Part shown: positions 35,301 through 47,288 of the stretch, one piece after another
How the letters are laid out: the number at the start of each line of letters is the position of its first letter
How positions within the stretch are numbered: the first letter of the stretch is position 1
Assembly: GCF_020520425.1 (NCBI RefSeq)
Contig: NC_079487.1
Span: forward strand, 109,154,141 to 109,218,140
Direction of reading: 5' to 3'
DNA length: 64,000 nucleotides
Source of the DNA: Spinacia oleracea
Lineage: Eukaryota > Streptophyta > Magnoliopsida > Caryophyllales > Amaranthaceae
The notes under the pieces: generated by a model
Seen by the model: only the letters and a program-made list of their open reading frames with translations
What the model was told of the DNA's origin: nothing
The model's database searches: none
Made by a program: the position numbers and the translations under genes

Positions 35301-36378
35301 AGCAGGCATCCAGACAGTGGCATGAAAAGTTAATGACAGCACTTCAGAGCCAAGGTTCATTCAGTCTAAGTTTGACTACAGTTTATTTATTCACAGAGAT
35401 AACACAAATATCAACATTGCAGCAGTATATGTTGATGATGTGATCCTCACTGGAACAGATTCCAGTAGACTTGAAGCCTTAAAGGTGTTTCTACATAAAG
35501 AATTCAGTATAAAAGATTTAGGGCACCTAAATTATTTTCTTGGGATTGAAGTTGGATACACAGAAGAATGAATCATACTAAGTCAGAAGAAGTTCACAAG
35601 AGAACTCATCAAAAACTGTGATTTTGATGTCTCCAAAAGGGTTGTTACTCCTCTACCTTTGAATATAAAGCTGACTAACTTTGATGGAGCACCTTATCAT
35701 GATATAGAGAAATACAGGTCATTGGTTGGAAAGTTAAACTTTTTAACTCACACCAGACCAGACTTGTCATACACAGTACAGACACTCAGTCAGTTTCTTC
35801 ATTCCCCTAGATTACCTCATGTTGAGGCTCTACACCACACCTTGAAATATCTAGCACATACAGAAGGGCAAGGTGTTCTCTTAAAGGCAACAAACAACAT
35901 CAGTTTACAGGCATTTTCAGATTCTGACTGGGCTTCATGTCCAGATTCCAGAAGATCAATAACTGGCTATGTCTTACTACTTGGTGGCTCACCTATCTCT
36001 TGGAAATCTAAGAAACAGAATACAGTTTCTAAATCATCAACAGAAGCTGAATATAGAGCAATGGCTGCAGCAGCTGCAGAGGTAACTTGGATTGTCAACC
36101 TTCTGTCAGACCTTGGGATAAGTGGACTAAAGCCTATCACCCTACATTGTGACAATCAGTCGGCTCTACACATAGCCAAGAACCCTGTGTTCCATGAAAG
36201 AACAAAACATATTGAAATATATTGCCACTTCACACGAGACAAGGTTCTAGAAGGGCTATTGCAATTAACTTATCTACCTACTCAACAACAATTAGCAGAT
36301 GTCTTCACAAAGCCACTACCATCTGCACAATTTCAGAAGCTTCTATCCAAGATGGGAGTATCTATGACTCCATCTTGA
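35301..36378 (+). pseudogene. pol: Copia pol remainder: RT second half and RNase H
   Basis: The correct frame resumes after the shift ([15 protein letters not shown] near 35290). It contains the RT catalytic YVDDVILTG near 35427-35453, is hit by a TGA near 35568 (after GYTEE), and continues open from about 35570 to 36378. That last part holds the RNase H: AFSDSDWASCPDSRRSITGY, SSTEAEYRAMA, LHCDNQSALHIAKNP, HIEI. Together with the earlier breaks, the copy cannot make its own full polyprotein. Confidence 0.88.
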
Positions 36379-36385
36379 GGGGGAC

Positions 36386-36641
36386 TGTTAGCATTATAGA
36401 TTGTAATCTAGCTTATGCATTGTAATGATCAATAAGATGATCAAATAACAAGACTGCCTTGCTGTTATTCGAGCTGATGAGTCAGCACCTATGCTAACTG
36501 ATTCTTCAAGAATCAGTTACTTGTAATAACTGATTGTAACAAACAGAAGATTCTAGACTTCTGCTTTCCTATATAAGCTGTAATATGCTGTTTAATTAAT
36601 ACAATTACAAATTCCTATTTCCTGAAATCCTAGATCTAACA
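36386..36641 (+). repeat. 3' LTR of the copia element
   Basis: 256 bp, preceded by the GGGGGAC purine tract and followed by the CACAA duplication. Confidence 0.97.
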
Positions 36642-36837
36642 CACAATCATGGGAAAAGTATGGCACACAATAACCATATGGGCTTGGGATCGTGTTTGGG
36701 CCATTCTTTTAAATTTTTGGCACCATGGGAAGCTAGATGGCTTAAAGTGAGTTGATTCTATTCAGGTTCAAAGCACACGGACTTGGCACTAGGCACGACC
36801 CACAAGTCCCGAACGATCATTAATTATAATATAAATG

Positions 36838-36907
36838 TCGATTAACCTAGTTGGTTAAGGTTTGAGAGGTGATAACAATGACATGAAACTAAATCCGATC
36901 CCGTCTG

Positions 36908-36990
<83 letters not shown>
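36838..36990 (+). mobile_element. SINE-like head with (ATT)n tail
   Basis: CGATTAACCTAGTTGGTTAAGG looks like a tRNA A-box region and AAATCCGATCCCG about 40 bp later like a weak B box. The sequence then passes straight into about 27 units of ATT (36909-36990). Plant SINEs can end in simple repeats, but I found no clear target duplication, so this could also be an independent microsatellite. Confidence 0.4.
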
Positions 36991-36992
<2 letters not shown>

Positions 36993-39533
36993 TAGTGGAT
37001 TGTGGGCCTTGTGGCTGGATCTTTCTACACAACGTAAAAAGAATGAAATAAAAAAGTGTTGACAAATGACAAGTGAGAGTTTGAAGAGCACTTTGACGGG
37101 CGCAAGTGCGCAACAACGTAAGTTTTAGACAATGCATTATTCAAACTACTTATGTTTTCAAACTTGTATTACTCCACTATTTTAACGACCTATTAATTAC
37201 AACTAAGAACTACAGTATATTTGTTAGTTTCCACTAAATAAGATCATAAAAAAGTCAGTAACGGACTCACCAAACTATTGGTTGATTATTATTGTTATCG
37301 TTGTTTTTTGCTAAGTTTTTCGGTCACCTATCTTAGTCTTTGTTTTGCAATTATTAATTTCCTCGTTTTATGAAACACTATTGTGTAACCATTTGTTAGT
37401 TCGATTCAAGTCTAACTATATAGGTTAGTTTCAACGAGATTGTATAATAGAGAGTTACTATTAACATAATATAATTGCACTTTGAAGCATAAATTATTAA
37501 TTAATCCCTTGTGCATGAAGATTTTGTTTCTAATAATGGGTTGTGCTTTTCATTTCAAATCTTACCACACTTTTCATGTTATTGTCTAAAGATGCTAATG
37601 ATAAATATTATCTTTTGACAGACATTGTTACAAATTCAAGGGAGTGTCACTCCCTCGAGGGCGGAATTGGGGGTGCTAAGTGCCAACAGATCCATGCACA
37701 TAGACCACGACACTCTTGCGATTGAACAACTGATTAAATTGGATATTGAGACTAATTAAAATAACGTACACTCATACATATGGGTGAATACTTTCATTAA
37801 TATAGACAATATTATATAGTACTATGTATGAAATAGACTCCAACAAAGGCTCAAATAGAAAATAATAACCAGGACAACAAATACAGTGAGTTTCTAGGGC
37901 GTAGTGACCCCGGACTCTCCTTATAATCACGTTGCTCCACTAGTCCCCAACGGGACTTCGGGACTAGGTTGTTTGTCGGAGACTTATTCAGTCCGGCCAT
38001 ATTCGATCTAAATATTACATCAACAAATTAATTCTCCATACATGCAATGCATGGATCAATAATAATTCGTACAACATAGTTATACAATAGAACCTTCTCA
38101 CAATTAACTACTTAAAAACTACGCAACTAATATCTAGGGGGAGAGTTATAAGAAACTAAATTATGATTAGTTAGTTGAGACCTCGAAACACTTAATTAAT
38201 GTGGTCCATGAAAATATTTACAGTCCTAGATTTGCATTTTGTCCAACTTAGCTAGCTTGTTGATGTTTGCCATGGTAGCTAGGTGCCTAACTGGCATGCA
38301 TGTATTATATGTTTTTTTGGCCACTAGTTACTAAGTTTATGCATAATTTAATTTGCTAATATGAAACTTTCTGATGAAAGTTGCTAATTAATACCCTTCT
38401 TTCCTATTTTAAGCCTTACGTTTTTCATTTTTTTTCGTCACATTAATTTTCTATGAAGTTCTTATCCACTAAATATTATGTGTGAGAGTCTCACAAAAAG
38501 TCACATTGATAAAAAAAAAAAAAAAAAAAAAAGAGAGATAAGTACTTTATAAGGCTAAGGTATGGAGACTCCCCTTATTACCATATGATTTCAAGGTGGA
38601 ACCTCCTTTGGATTTGCTAAGTGAATTCTCTCTCTTAAAAGTGAGCTTATCCCTCACACTCAACTCCAATCTCTAGACTCTGCCGCATCATCTTTCCACT
38701 ATTTTTTACCTAAATTTTCATTATTTAAACTCATACAAGACTATTCCTATTTTTACACATTATCTCCAGACTTGCCTTATAATATTTTTATATATGCATA
38801 TACCTATTTTTATGTGTCATAATTTGATTTGGCGATGAAAAAAAGTAGAGTCTTAAGTGAGTCTTGGATTTTCAAACTCATTTCCAGACTTGGTATAGTG
38901 TTTCATCACATTATCCCAATACTCAAACTCTAGACTCACCTCCAGACTCACCTTGAGACTTGGGATAAACTCACTCCTAACAACGAGTGCAAGTACTCCA
39001 TACCCGTATTTAACATGCATTTTCTGATTTTCATTTAGCGGTAGCTTAGGAGCAATTTTCAGTGTACGCAACAATACTAAATTGAGAAAGAATCTAAATT
39101 TTTTTGTTTTCGCACCAAAGTCAATGTCAGTTAAGTTTTTACCTAATGATTTTGATTTTTCTTGTATGCTTCTCCATTTATAGAAAAGGATTATATGTAC
39201 CTTTCATAATTTCACAAGGTTCATTGATTGATTTTACATTACCTTATTTTGGCTCATTCTACTAGGTCATTTCCATGAAGGTGTACCGTGTACATGCATG
39301 TTTCATACATTTCGGCTAAGGTAGCGGTAGGTTCTATAATTACAAGTTTTACAACCATTATTGGAAATTTTGGGCATGGTAGAAATGCTTTAAATTAAGG
39401 CTAGACAATACGAGAAGGTTAGACAATGCGAGAGAAAATCTTTCCTTTCGGTTGCTAAATATCGTATTTTGACCTATTCTTGATCTACTTTGATGAACAT
39501 TAATTACGAGTTCTAGCTTATCATGTCAATATA
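36991..39533. other. Gene-free AT-rich region
   Basis: No ORF with coding character. 37630-37720 (GAGTGTCACTCCCTCGAGGG...) and 37895-37990 (GACCCCGGACTCTCCTTATA...) are GC-richer islands that look like decayed transposon pieces. There is an A(23) run at about 38510-38532. 38840-39010 repeats ACTC-rich phrases around CAGACTC. None could be assigned to a family. Confidence 0.35.
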
Positions 39534-39820
39534 CTCCCTCCGTTCCAGATTAGTTGTTATATTTACCTTTGCATATAGTTTTAGGTGATAAGTGGTTGTT
39601 TGGTTATCAATTGTTATTTTATTGAAAAAACAGATGTGATAGGAGTTAGTGGGGTATTTTTTTAATTGAACGAGAGAGGGTGTGGGGACAAAAAAAAAGT
39701 TTAGTGGAAAGAAAGAGACAATATAATAATTGTGGGGTCAATCCTAATTTAGAAGTGTAACAACTAATCTGGGATCGAACAAAAAAGGAAAGTGTAACAA
39801 CTAATCTGGAACGGAGGAAG
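39534..39820. mobile_element. Stowaway MITE, intact
   Basis: CTCCCTCCGTTCCAGATTAG at the left and its inverse (CTTCCTCCGTTCCAGATTAG on the minus strand) at the right pair over about 28 bp, with TA flanks. It is 287 bp and contains a second internal copy of the GTGTAACAACTAATCTGG phrase near the right end. Confidence 0.88.
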
Positions 39821-40058
39821 TATCATATACTTCGTTTAAACCGAATCGGTTCAAACCAAATTCAATCGAAGGCCGAATCAGATACTCTTAGCCAGATCAA
39901 ATTTGGCCAATGATCGAGCCTATTAGTAAAACTGAACCCAACCTAAAGACGCGTATACCTCTAATTAAATTGCAAGGTTTTTTTTTTTTGCTAGAATCAT
40001 ATCTGTTTAAACAAAATAATACGTTTTTTTAGTGCGATTGAGCAACAACGACAATACA

Positions 40059-40327
40059 CACTACAAAAAATTGTATCTTTAATGACAACCTAATAACAAC
40101 GGGTCAAAAATTCCGTCGCAAAAGCCTTTTGTGACGGGGCTAACAACCAAACAAAGACAGGAACAATCATCGCAAATGTCTTTTACGATGCGTTAACGAC
40201 GAGATTTTTCGTTAACGATGACCCCCTTTTATGACGGGTTCGCGACAGGATATTCCGTCGTCAATTAACGATTATTGGCCTTTAGCGACAAGATTTTCCG
40301 TCATTAATGGTATAATTTCTTGTAGTG
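40059..40327 (+). mobile_element. CACTA-type MITE, copy 1
   Basis: It begins CACTACAAAAAATTG and ends TTCTTGTAGTG, the CACTA terminal inverted repeat, with the 3-bp duplication ACA on both sides. It is 269 bp. The interior repeats ACGGG/CGTCG-containing phrases (for example GTCGCAAAAGCCTTTTG) that can pair with each other. No transposase is present. Confidence 0.93.
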
Positions 40328-40743
40328 ACAAATGGAGGAAAATAATTCATTTCAACACGTGATTGAATGAAAAACTAATTACTCCGTAGTAACCCGCTAA
40401 TTAAACACAAAAGTTGCGTGCACGAGCTAAGCGATTCGGATGATCCACCGCGCGAAACGAACTAAAAATAAATAACAATTAGACTCTGAAACGTGTCATA
40501 TCAGAGACAATATATATAATCCCCAAAAACTAATCTTCTCAAAGCTCGTAACTAAATTAATTAAGCAGATCGATCAATTTTTTATATATATATTTTTTAT
40601 ATTTTATGTTATGGATGAATCAGAAGAACAATGCAAGTTATTAATAGGACAGGGGACTTGAACAAGTTAGATATGACCAATCGTGCACAAGCCTTTAATT
40701 TAAGCCACTATGTAAAGACATTATCAATAGATCAATCAAATAA

Positions 40744-40994
40744 CCCAAATTCTATAATGTAGACATGTTACTTTGTTTTATAATTTTAGATGAGGTACTT
40801 TTTTAGTTTAGGTATGTTACTTTTTTGTATATATATATAATTTTAGAGGAGGTATTTTTTTAGTTTAGGTATGTTACTTCTATAGTTTAGATTTTTACTT
40901 TTTTTTTTTTAGTTTTAGGGGAGGTACACTATTGGTTTCGCGCTCGTCACATCATCAAGTTGATGGTGTGACTGGTCTCACAGGAGACGCGCTG
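40744..40994 (-). mobile_element. Mutator-like hairpin/minisatellite element, copy 1
   Basis: A perfect 9-bp duplication ATCAAATAA lies at 40735-40743 and 40995-41003. Read on the minus strand it starts CAGCGCGTCTCCTGTGAGAC, has the terminal hairpin CACACCATCA(A)..TTGATGATGTG, then about three truncated units of the AAAGTAACAT-CTAAACTATAG-AAGTAACATACCTAAAC repeat, and ends ATAGAATTTGGG. The right-hand hairpin seen in copies 2 and 3 is absent, so this is an internally deleted copy. Confidence 0.88.
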
Positions 40995-41003
40995 ATCAAA
41001 TAA

Positions 41004-43185
41004 ATACATAAAATAATAATATATTCCAAGTTGTTTGAAGAAAATGGCAAGGATTATTACTATTGAATTCATGGACAGACTACCTAATTAGAGGGAAAAT
41101 CCATAATGTTAGTGTAATTATTATTAATTTGTTCTTCCACCAAAATCCCACTCACTGGCTGGCTGTTAACTAAATTCTAGATACAAAACTTTTGTTGAGG
41201 TTCACCAATCACCACTCCAACCAATTAATTGTGTTGTTGCTATCTTTAGCTAATCACTCTAGTATGGATCATCACGTTTACGCATAAGGTCGATCGTCAA
41301 TTTAAGTGCTTGTTCGAATCTTTACCGTACAACCAATTATACCACGGCTATTTTCGGACACGTGTGTACTTATACGATTCAAAGAACTAGCCTTATTGGA
41401 TCTAGCACAATAATCCGGAGCCTATTAGACTTCAAATAATTATCTTTCATGGATTCAAATCGTGAATCGGATCTCGATCAAGTGCGGCCTGGAGAGCTAG
41501 CTCTCTGGAGTCTCAACAAATGTTATTGAGTTCCAAGGATCAAACCCTAGGCCTCTAGGTAAATAAAAACAACACCCAACTTAATTATTAGTGTGGTTAT
41601 TGCTAGTTGATCCAAATATATATGTATGTTTTACGCAAGTTGTGGTCTAATTAAGTTTAGAGTTATTAAGCATTAAATTGACTTGATGTTGAATTTTTGT
41701 GAATTCAAGAAGGACAAGCATTCAATCAACAAATTACTACTCCGTATGTACTCTTGTATTAGCACGTGATTTCTACAAAATTAAAAATCTAGTAAAAATA
41801 ATTAGTAGATGATACATAACATTTTAAACGATGTTAGACAATTAAAACGTTGGTAGTTGTTTAAGGAAAAATATCATATAGGTGTAGATTGTTGTTTTGT
41901 TTCAATTTTGTTTTATCATATAGCTTGCTTAAAATACGCTTATCGCTGTTATGAATCATATTGGTGTGTTAGTTGAGTTTTATGAAGATAATATTTTTCT
42001 TGATATTATGTGTCATCATATATTTACATGTATTGATTGTTAAAATTATGAATTTTCATAACTATATTTTGATGATTAATAAGTTAGTATAAATTTACTC
42101 TCTTTCCCCTCTCTTACCACCGGCCCGAAGATTTCAGTCACTTTTCCCTTTTATCCTCTACTTTCATGGCCACCTTCACCGTCATTGACAATCATTGACC
42201 AACATCTTGACCGTCCACCATCGCTCGATTTAACCACGTCAACCACCAAAATCACCCACCTTTAAAACCTTCCATCCAAAACCACCTGCCGCATTCACTC
42301 AACCACCAAGAAAATCTACCTAACCACCAAGAAATTCTTCCGTACGCCGACGAAAATCTCTCACCCAACCCAACCATCCTCTATAACTCCCACCTCCTCA
42401 CCACTGGATCGGAAAAAGTTGCCCCACCCACGGCCCAAGAAACTACCCCTTAAAACCAACCTAGCTTATAATTAAATCCACATCCACCACAAAATCACCC
42501 ACCCACCATCCTCCCTAAAAACTCATGCAGAATCGCGAATTTTGGTTGGGAATAGTTAAATTCGACTTTGAAAACTCTGAGCTTTCATATCCGAACTTGA
42601 TTCCTAAAAATAACATTTGTAAGAGGGGGATGAGATGACGGCGCTAAGAGAGCAAGAGGAGGTCGCCAAATCTAAAAGGGAAGAAGTAGTCGTGGGAGCT
42701 AAGAGATGAGAGGTTTCCAGTTTTGAGAGAGAAAGAGGGAGCAAGCTAAGGACGTGATGATGTCAAAATGAATCGAAAAATAATTATTATAGTAAAAGAG
42801 TATGTTTTGCTTTTCATTCCCCTTCTTTCCTTTTCTTGATGTCATTTCCTTTTCTCTTTGCAAATCATATGCTCCCTATTCCTTAAGAAACTAAATGGGA
42901 AATAAAATCATAGTTTATAATGTTTTCTTATTAAAAAGGGTAATAAGAAAGTATAAACGAAAAAAAAAACATGCTCATTGAAATCTTATTTGATTTGTAT
43001 CATCAATGTATATTTTAAAAATATAAACTTTTAATTTTTTTTATAACACCTCATATATATTAATAGAATCAAATTGTAATAATGTAGCTAATTGTACGGA
43101 TAAAAAGACCTTTATTAATTATATAGCGCACTATACATGGATAAAAAGACCTTTATTAATTATAGACCTTTATTCACGTGCAATA
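41004..43185. other. Intergenic, no gene recognised
   Basis: AT-rich overall. 42100-42520 is strikingly C/A-rich on the plus strand (repeated CACC, ACCACC and AACCACC phrases), and 42600-42770 is G/A-rich. Neither contains an ORF above noise. They may be a decayed gene or transposon leader. Confidence 0.35.
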
Positions 43186-43194
43186 TACCATAAT

Positions 43195-43767
43195 CAGCGC
43201 GTCTCCTGTGAGACCAGTCACACCATCAACTTGATGGTGTGACGAGCGCGAAACCAATAGCGTACCTCCCCTAAAACTATGTATAAAAAAAAAATAACAG
43301 ATCTAAACTATAGAAGTAACATACCTAAACTAAAAAAGTACCTCCTCTAAAATTATATATAAAAAAAGTAACATGTTTAAACTATAGAAGTAACATACCT
43401 AAACTAAAAATGTACCTCCCCTAAAACTATTCCGTATAAAAAAAAGTAACATGTCTAAACTATAGAAGTAACATACCTAAACTAAAAAAGTACCTCATCT
43501 AAAATTATAAAAAAAGTAACATGTCTAAACTATAGAAGTAACATACCTAAACTAAGAAGGTATCTCCCCTAAAACTACTCCGTATAAAAAAAGAAACATG
43601 TATAAACTATAGAAGTAACATACCTAAATTAAAAAAAGTACCTCCTCTAAAATTATATAAAAAAAAGTAACATGTCTAAACTATAGAAGTACCATACCTA
43701 AATTCGCAAGTGTGAACTGGTCTCACCATCAGTTGATGGTGAGGACAGTCTCATATAAGAATTTAGG
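43195..43767 (+). mobile_element. Mutator-like hairpin/minisatellite element, copy 2
   Basis: A perfect 9-bp duplication TACCATAAT lies at 43186-43194 and 43768-43776. The left end is CAGCGCGTCTCC followed by the perfect hairpin CACACCATCAA-C-TTGATGGTGTG. The core is about six units of a roughly 60-67-bp repeat (AAAAGTAACATGTCTAAACT, ATAGAAGTAACATACC, TAAACTAAAAAAGTACC, TCCTCTAAAATTATA). The right end has the hairpin CTCACCATCA-GT-TGATGGTGAG and then CTCATATAAGAATTTAGG. There is no coding sequence. Confidence 0.92.
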
Positions 43768-44634
43768 TACCATAATAATGCTTTTTCAAATGACATAAAT
43801 TGAATATTGATGATGTGTTTATATTATTACTTATCTTTTTCAAGTAACATAAATTTGAATATTGATAAAGTAATTATAGAGGTTGTAATATTGTTACCTG
43901 ACCATTTTCTTTTGTGGGGGAGGGGGGTGGGTGGGTTTGAATTTTATTGTTATCCTAGTTTTTTTTTCAATAATCTGTATGAGTTAAAAATTGTAAAGTT
44001 AAAAATTTGAATGAAGTTTTCTATTGCAAAATAAAACCATTATATAGCAAATTAATATTTAATAATAAAAAAAAAGTGATTCTACATTTTTTAAATTTAC
44101 CCAATTTATTTTAACAGTTTTGAAAATTTTATTTGAAAATAGTCAAACGTTATTTTTTTGTTATTTAAGTTTCCTCTATTAATTTTAGATTGAAGTAAAT
44201 ATTCCATCTTTTAATTATAGAGTGTTTCCATAACTTGTGAGATTTTTTTTTCCAATTAAATATATTGATTATTTAATATATTGAATTTTCTTTTTAAGCC
44301 GGCGCATGAGAGATGGGATCGGAGTTGGGTGTTTGGAGGCCTTACACATATTTCCTGTGATTAAATTATAACGAGATTAATGATATATGCAGCCCTTAGA
44401 GATGCAAATAAGCATTCAACACATCAATACCTAGTAGTATTTAAAAAATATAACCATCATCATTTGAATGACACATAAGCAACACCATCTTGAAGACACG
44501 TGTCCAAACCTTATTAATATTTCTATTTATTTTTTGTTATAAAAAATATTGGTTATTCATTATTCCACTTTATTGCCATTAGTTTTCACGTAGTAGACTA
44601 CTAATCCCCGTCTCTTTAATTTATTAGAAATGTA

Positions 44635-44948
44635 CTCCATCCCTCCCATATTTATAGCCCCGTTGACTAAAAACACGGATTTTAAGAAAAATTGAATATA
44701 ATACAAAATTGGAATATAGTACATTGATAATTGATTTGTATGAGAAAGTGGAATATAGTACATAGAAAAGGGAATATAGTACATGAAGAATTGAAATATA
44801 ATGGGGAAGTTTTGTTGGGTTTTCAATGCATTTTAAATTAATATAGTACATGGAAAAGTGGAAAACTTAATGATCAAAAATAGAAACATGACTATAATTT
44901 TGGGACTCTCAAAATAGAAATAGAACTATAAAAATGGGACGGAGGTAG
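44635..44948. mobile_element. Stowaway-like MITE
   Basis: CTCCATCCCTCCCATATTTATAG at the left and the inverse of CTATAAAAATGGGACGGAGGTAG at the right, flanked by TA. It is 314 bp. The interior repeats GGAATATAGTACAT three times. Confidence 0.75.
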
Positions 44949-45690
44949 TACCAAAAATTAGAAGTAATACTAAACTTGATTATGCTTAAACTACTGTCCC
45001 CTACTTTATCTTCCTCATTATTCACCTTCCCATTAACTCTCTAACCTTAATTCTATCCCCAAATCTTCTACCCTTCTCATGTAGCATTCATTCAAAATTA
45101 AACCTCCCATGCATTAATAGACTTTTTGACTGGTCCATTTTAAAACGGTAGGAGATTATTATAGGGTGTTTTAATTCAACATTTCGATTGTTTATTTTCA
45201 TGCATGCAATTCAAGTTGTAGTATCACCTCCCCCCCCCCCCATCTCTTTCTCTCTCTCTCTCTAAGCACATTGTTCTTGATTTTTCTAAATTTTTGGACG
45301 CTCAAAATAAAAACAGGACTATAGAAATGAAATAGAGGGAGTATCAAAAATTAGGATCGATCCTCAACTTGATTATTCCTAAACAACCGTCCCCTACTTC
45401 ATCTTCTCCGTTCTTCATCTTCCCATTAACTCTCCAACCTTAATTATTTTCAATGTTAATTTAATTCGATCCCCAAATCTTCTCTCATTCTCCTATAGCG
45501 TTCATTCAAAATTTAACCTCCAACTAATAGAATTTTTTACTCATCTTTTTTGAAACGCTAGGACGTTATAGGGTGTTTTAATTCAATATTTCGATTGTTT
45601 ATTTTCATGCATGCAATTCAAGTTGTAGTAACACCTCCCCCCCCCCCCCCCCCTCTCTCTCTCTAACCACGTTGTTCTTGATTTTTATTA
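44903..45690 (+). repeat. Tandem duplication, two units of about 390 bp
   Basis: Unit 1 (about 44903-45289) and unit 2 (about 45296-45690) match in order. Each has GGACKCTCAAAATARAAA, the right end of a MITE, CTTGATTAT.CTAAAC, CCCCTACTT, CCCATTAACTCTC, GTTTTAATTCAA.ATTTCG, ATTTTCATGCATGCAATTC, a C run (45228-45240 and 45636-45652), a CT run and GTTGTTCTTGATTTTT. The copies have diverged by substitutions and small indels. No gene is included. Confidence 0.8.
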
Positions 45691-46434
45691 AGCATATTGG
45701 AAGTATGTTGTTTATTTGTCTTGCTTAATTAGTTGTAATTCATTTTGCAGAGAAGGAGAATCTTATAATGTATGGTCTCCATGCAAATGATTAAAGGTAG
45801 GTAAATCGTCATCAACATTTTGAGACTTTTAGGTGAGTTTTATTTGGTTATTTTTGTTCTTAGAGAACTTACAATTAGTTTTAGTTCTCCAATAAGAAAA
45901 GTTTTGTCAATATAGTTCAATAGTTAGAATTTGTAAAGTCTTTCCCTTAATTGGATATCATGAGTATAGTCGTACATTGTAACAGCTTTGTTTGATTTTT
46001 GTACAAATAATATGTTATTAGTGGCAATAGGTGATTTAAAGTGGATCTATTTTTTCAGGGGAGATGTACATAAGTAGAAAAATATAATGATTAAAAAGAC
46101 AAGACTTCATAGGTCGTAAAGTTTTATTATTGTCATTTGGTTTAAACACCTTCTAACACCTTCTTAAAAGCAACATAATTTCTAAACTCCATTACACTAC
46201 CAACATATAATCTGCCTGTTCATCGAACGGGCCCAAAAACTAGTTTCTTAAATTAGAATTAATTTAGGAATGAATGCTACAATCACAAGTTGATCAGTGT
46301 AATTAATTTTTGTTATTATAAATTAATGTTTCCATTTTTAGCTTCTTATATGTAGCCATCCTTAAAATTGCATATATCATTTTTCATTTATATATTTTAA
46401 ATTTATTTTACAATTATGACGGGCATATTTTGAA
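45691..46434. other. Intergenic with a Helitron 3' end
   Basis: No gene is seen. The only assignable structure is the Helitron terminus at 46213-46243. Confidence 0.4.
46213..46243 (+). mobile_element. Helitron 3' terminus
   Basis: GCCTGTTC-ATC-GAACGGGC forms an 8-bp stem, with one G-T pair, and a 3-base loop. It is followed by CCAAAAA and CTAG, then T. This is the stem plus CTRR end of plant Helitrons. The matching 5' TC end upstream was not found, so the element body is undefined. Confidence 0.65.
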
Positions 46435-46703
46435 CACAACAAGAATTTGTATATGTAACGACAACCTAATTACGACGGGTCAAAAATCCCGTCGCAAAAG
46501 CCTTTTGCGACGGGGCTAACAACCAAACAAAGACGGGAACAACCGTCGCAAATGTCTTTTATGACGGGTTAACGACGGAATTTTCCATTAACGGCGGCAT
46601 TTTTTTATGACGGGTTCGCAACAGGAAATTCCGTCATTAATCAACGATTATTGGCCTTTAGGGACGGGATTTTCCATCGTTAATGGTACGAATTTTTGTA
46701 GTG
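46435..46703 (+). mobile_element. CACTA-type MITE, copy 2
   Basis: Same family and same length (269 bp) as 40059-40327, with the 3-bp duplication GAA on both sides (46432-46434 and 46704-46706). The left end is mutated (CACAACAAGAATTTG); the right end is TTTTTGTAGTG. Interior phrases such as GGGTCAAAAATCCCGTCGC and TTGGCCTTTAGGGAC align with copy 1. Confidence 0.9.
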
Positions 46704-47276
46704 GAAATAGCTAGGGTACGGTGTACATTAATTAATGTTGCACATTGCATATAATCGTATGTATTTTTAGAGATTCTTTTGCATTCGGTATACAAGATTC
46801 AATTGTGAGCATGTAATTGTCCATATATATAAAATATATATACCAATTGATTTTACCATATATCTTAGATCGTACATGTTTGCATATGAGCATTGTAACA
46901 GTTCAAATGAGTTTTCACACAGATAAATTATCATATGTGTTACCTAAACACAAATCGACGAAAAGAGAAGACAAATGGATGTATTAATACGTAATTGTAC
47001 AAGTATGACGGTTTACCGAAGCTGTTAGGATTAGTGACAACTAATTCCGGACAATAGAGCTAAGAAAGTAAGGAATATGAGATTTGATCGTCCGATAGAG
47101 ACTTTGTAACTAGTGATGGCTAATAATGTGTGGGGCGTTGAACAACTTATGAGAAGTTGACTAGTATATATTCCTTGGCAAGCTAGCATGCTTATTTGTG
47201 TCACATATTATATTAACCATTAAGGAATTTCCAGCTTATTTATGTTAATTAAAAAATTACATTAATTAGTAAAGTC
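46704..47276. other. AT-rich, no gene seen
   Basis: No coding frame, repeat end or RNA gene was recognised in this stretch. Confidence 0.4.
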
Positions 47277-47288
47277 AATACCGAAGAA

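Larger units (their letters stand above)
31423..36641 (+). mobile_element. Complete Ty1/copia LTR retrotransposon
   Basis: LTRs 31423-31678 and 36386-36641 (256 bp each, TGTTAG...TAACA) are flanked by the perfect 5-bp duplication CACAA (31418-31422 and 36642-36646). The primer site TGGTATCAGAGC (31679-31690) fits initiator tRNA-Met. A purine tract (TTGAGGGGGAC, 36375-36385) precedes the 3' LTR. Gag lies in one frame and protease-integrase-RT in another, with further breaks before the RNase H part. The order protease-integrase-RT-RNase H defines copia. The two LTRs differ at only two sites (31536/36499 and 31628/36591), so insertion was recent. Confidence 0.97.

Noticed and set aside
36855-37091. 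Poly-Asn or poly-Leu frames across the ATT run
   Set aside because: These are pure translations of the microsatellite at 36909-36990.
42100-42520. C/A-rich stretch as a decayed gene
   Set aside because: No frame longer than noise and no splice-compatible structure or domain was found.
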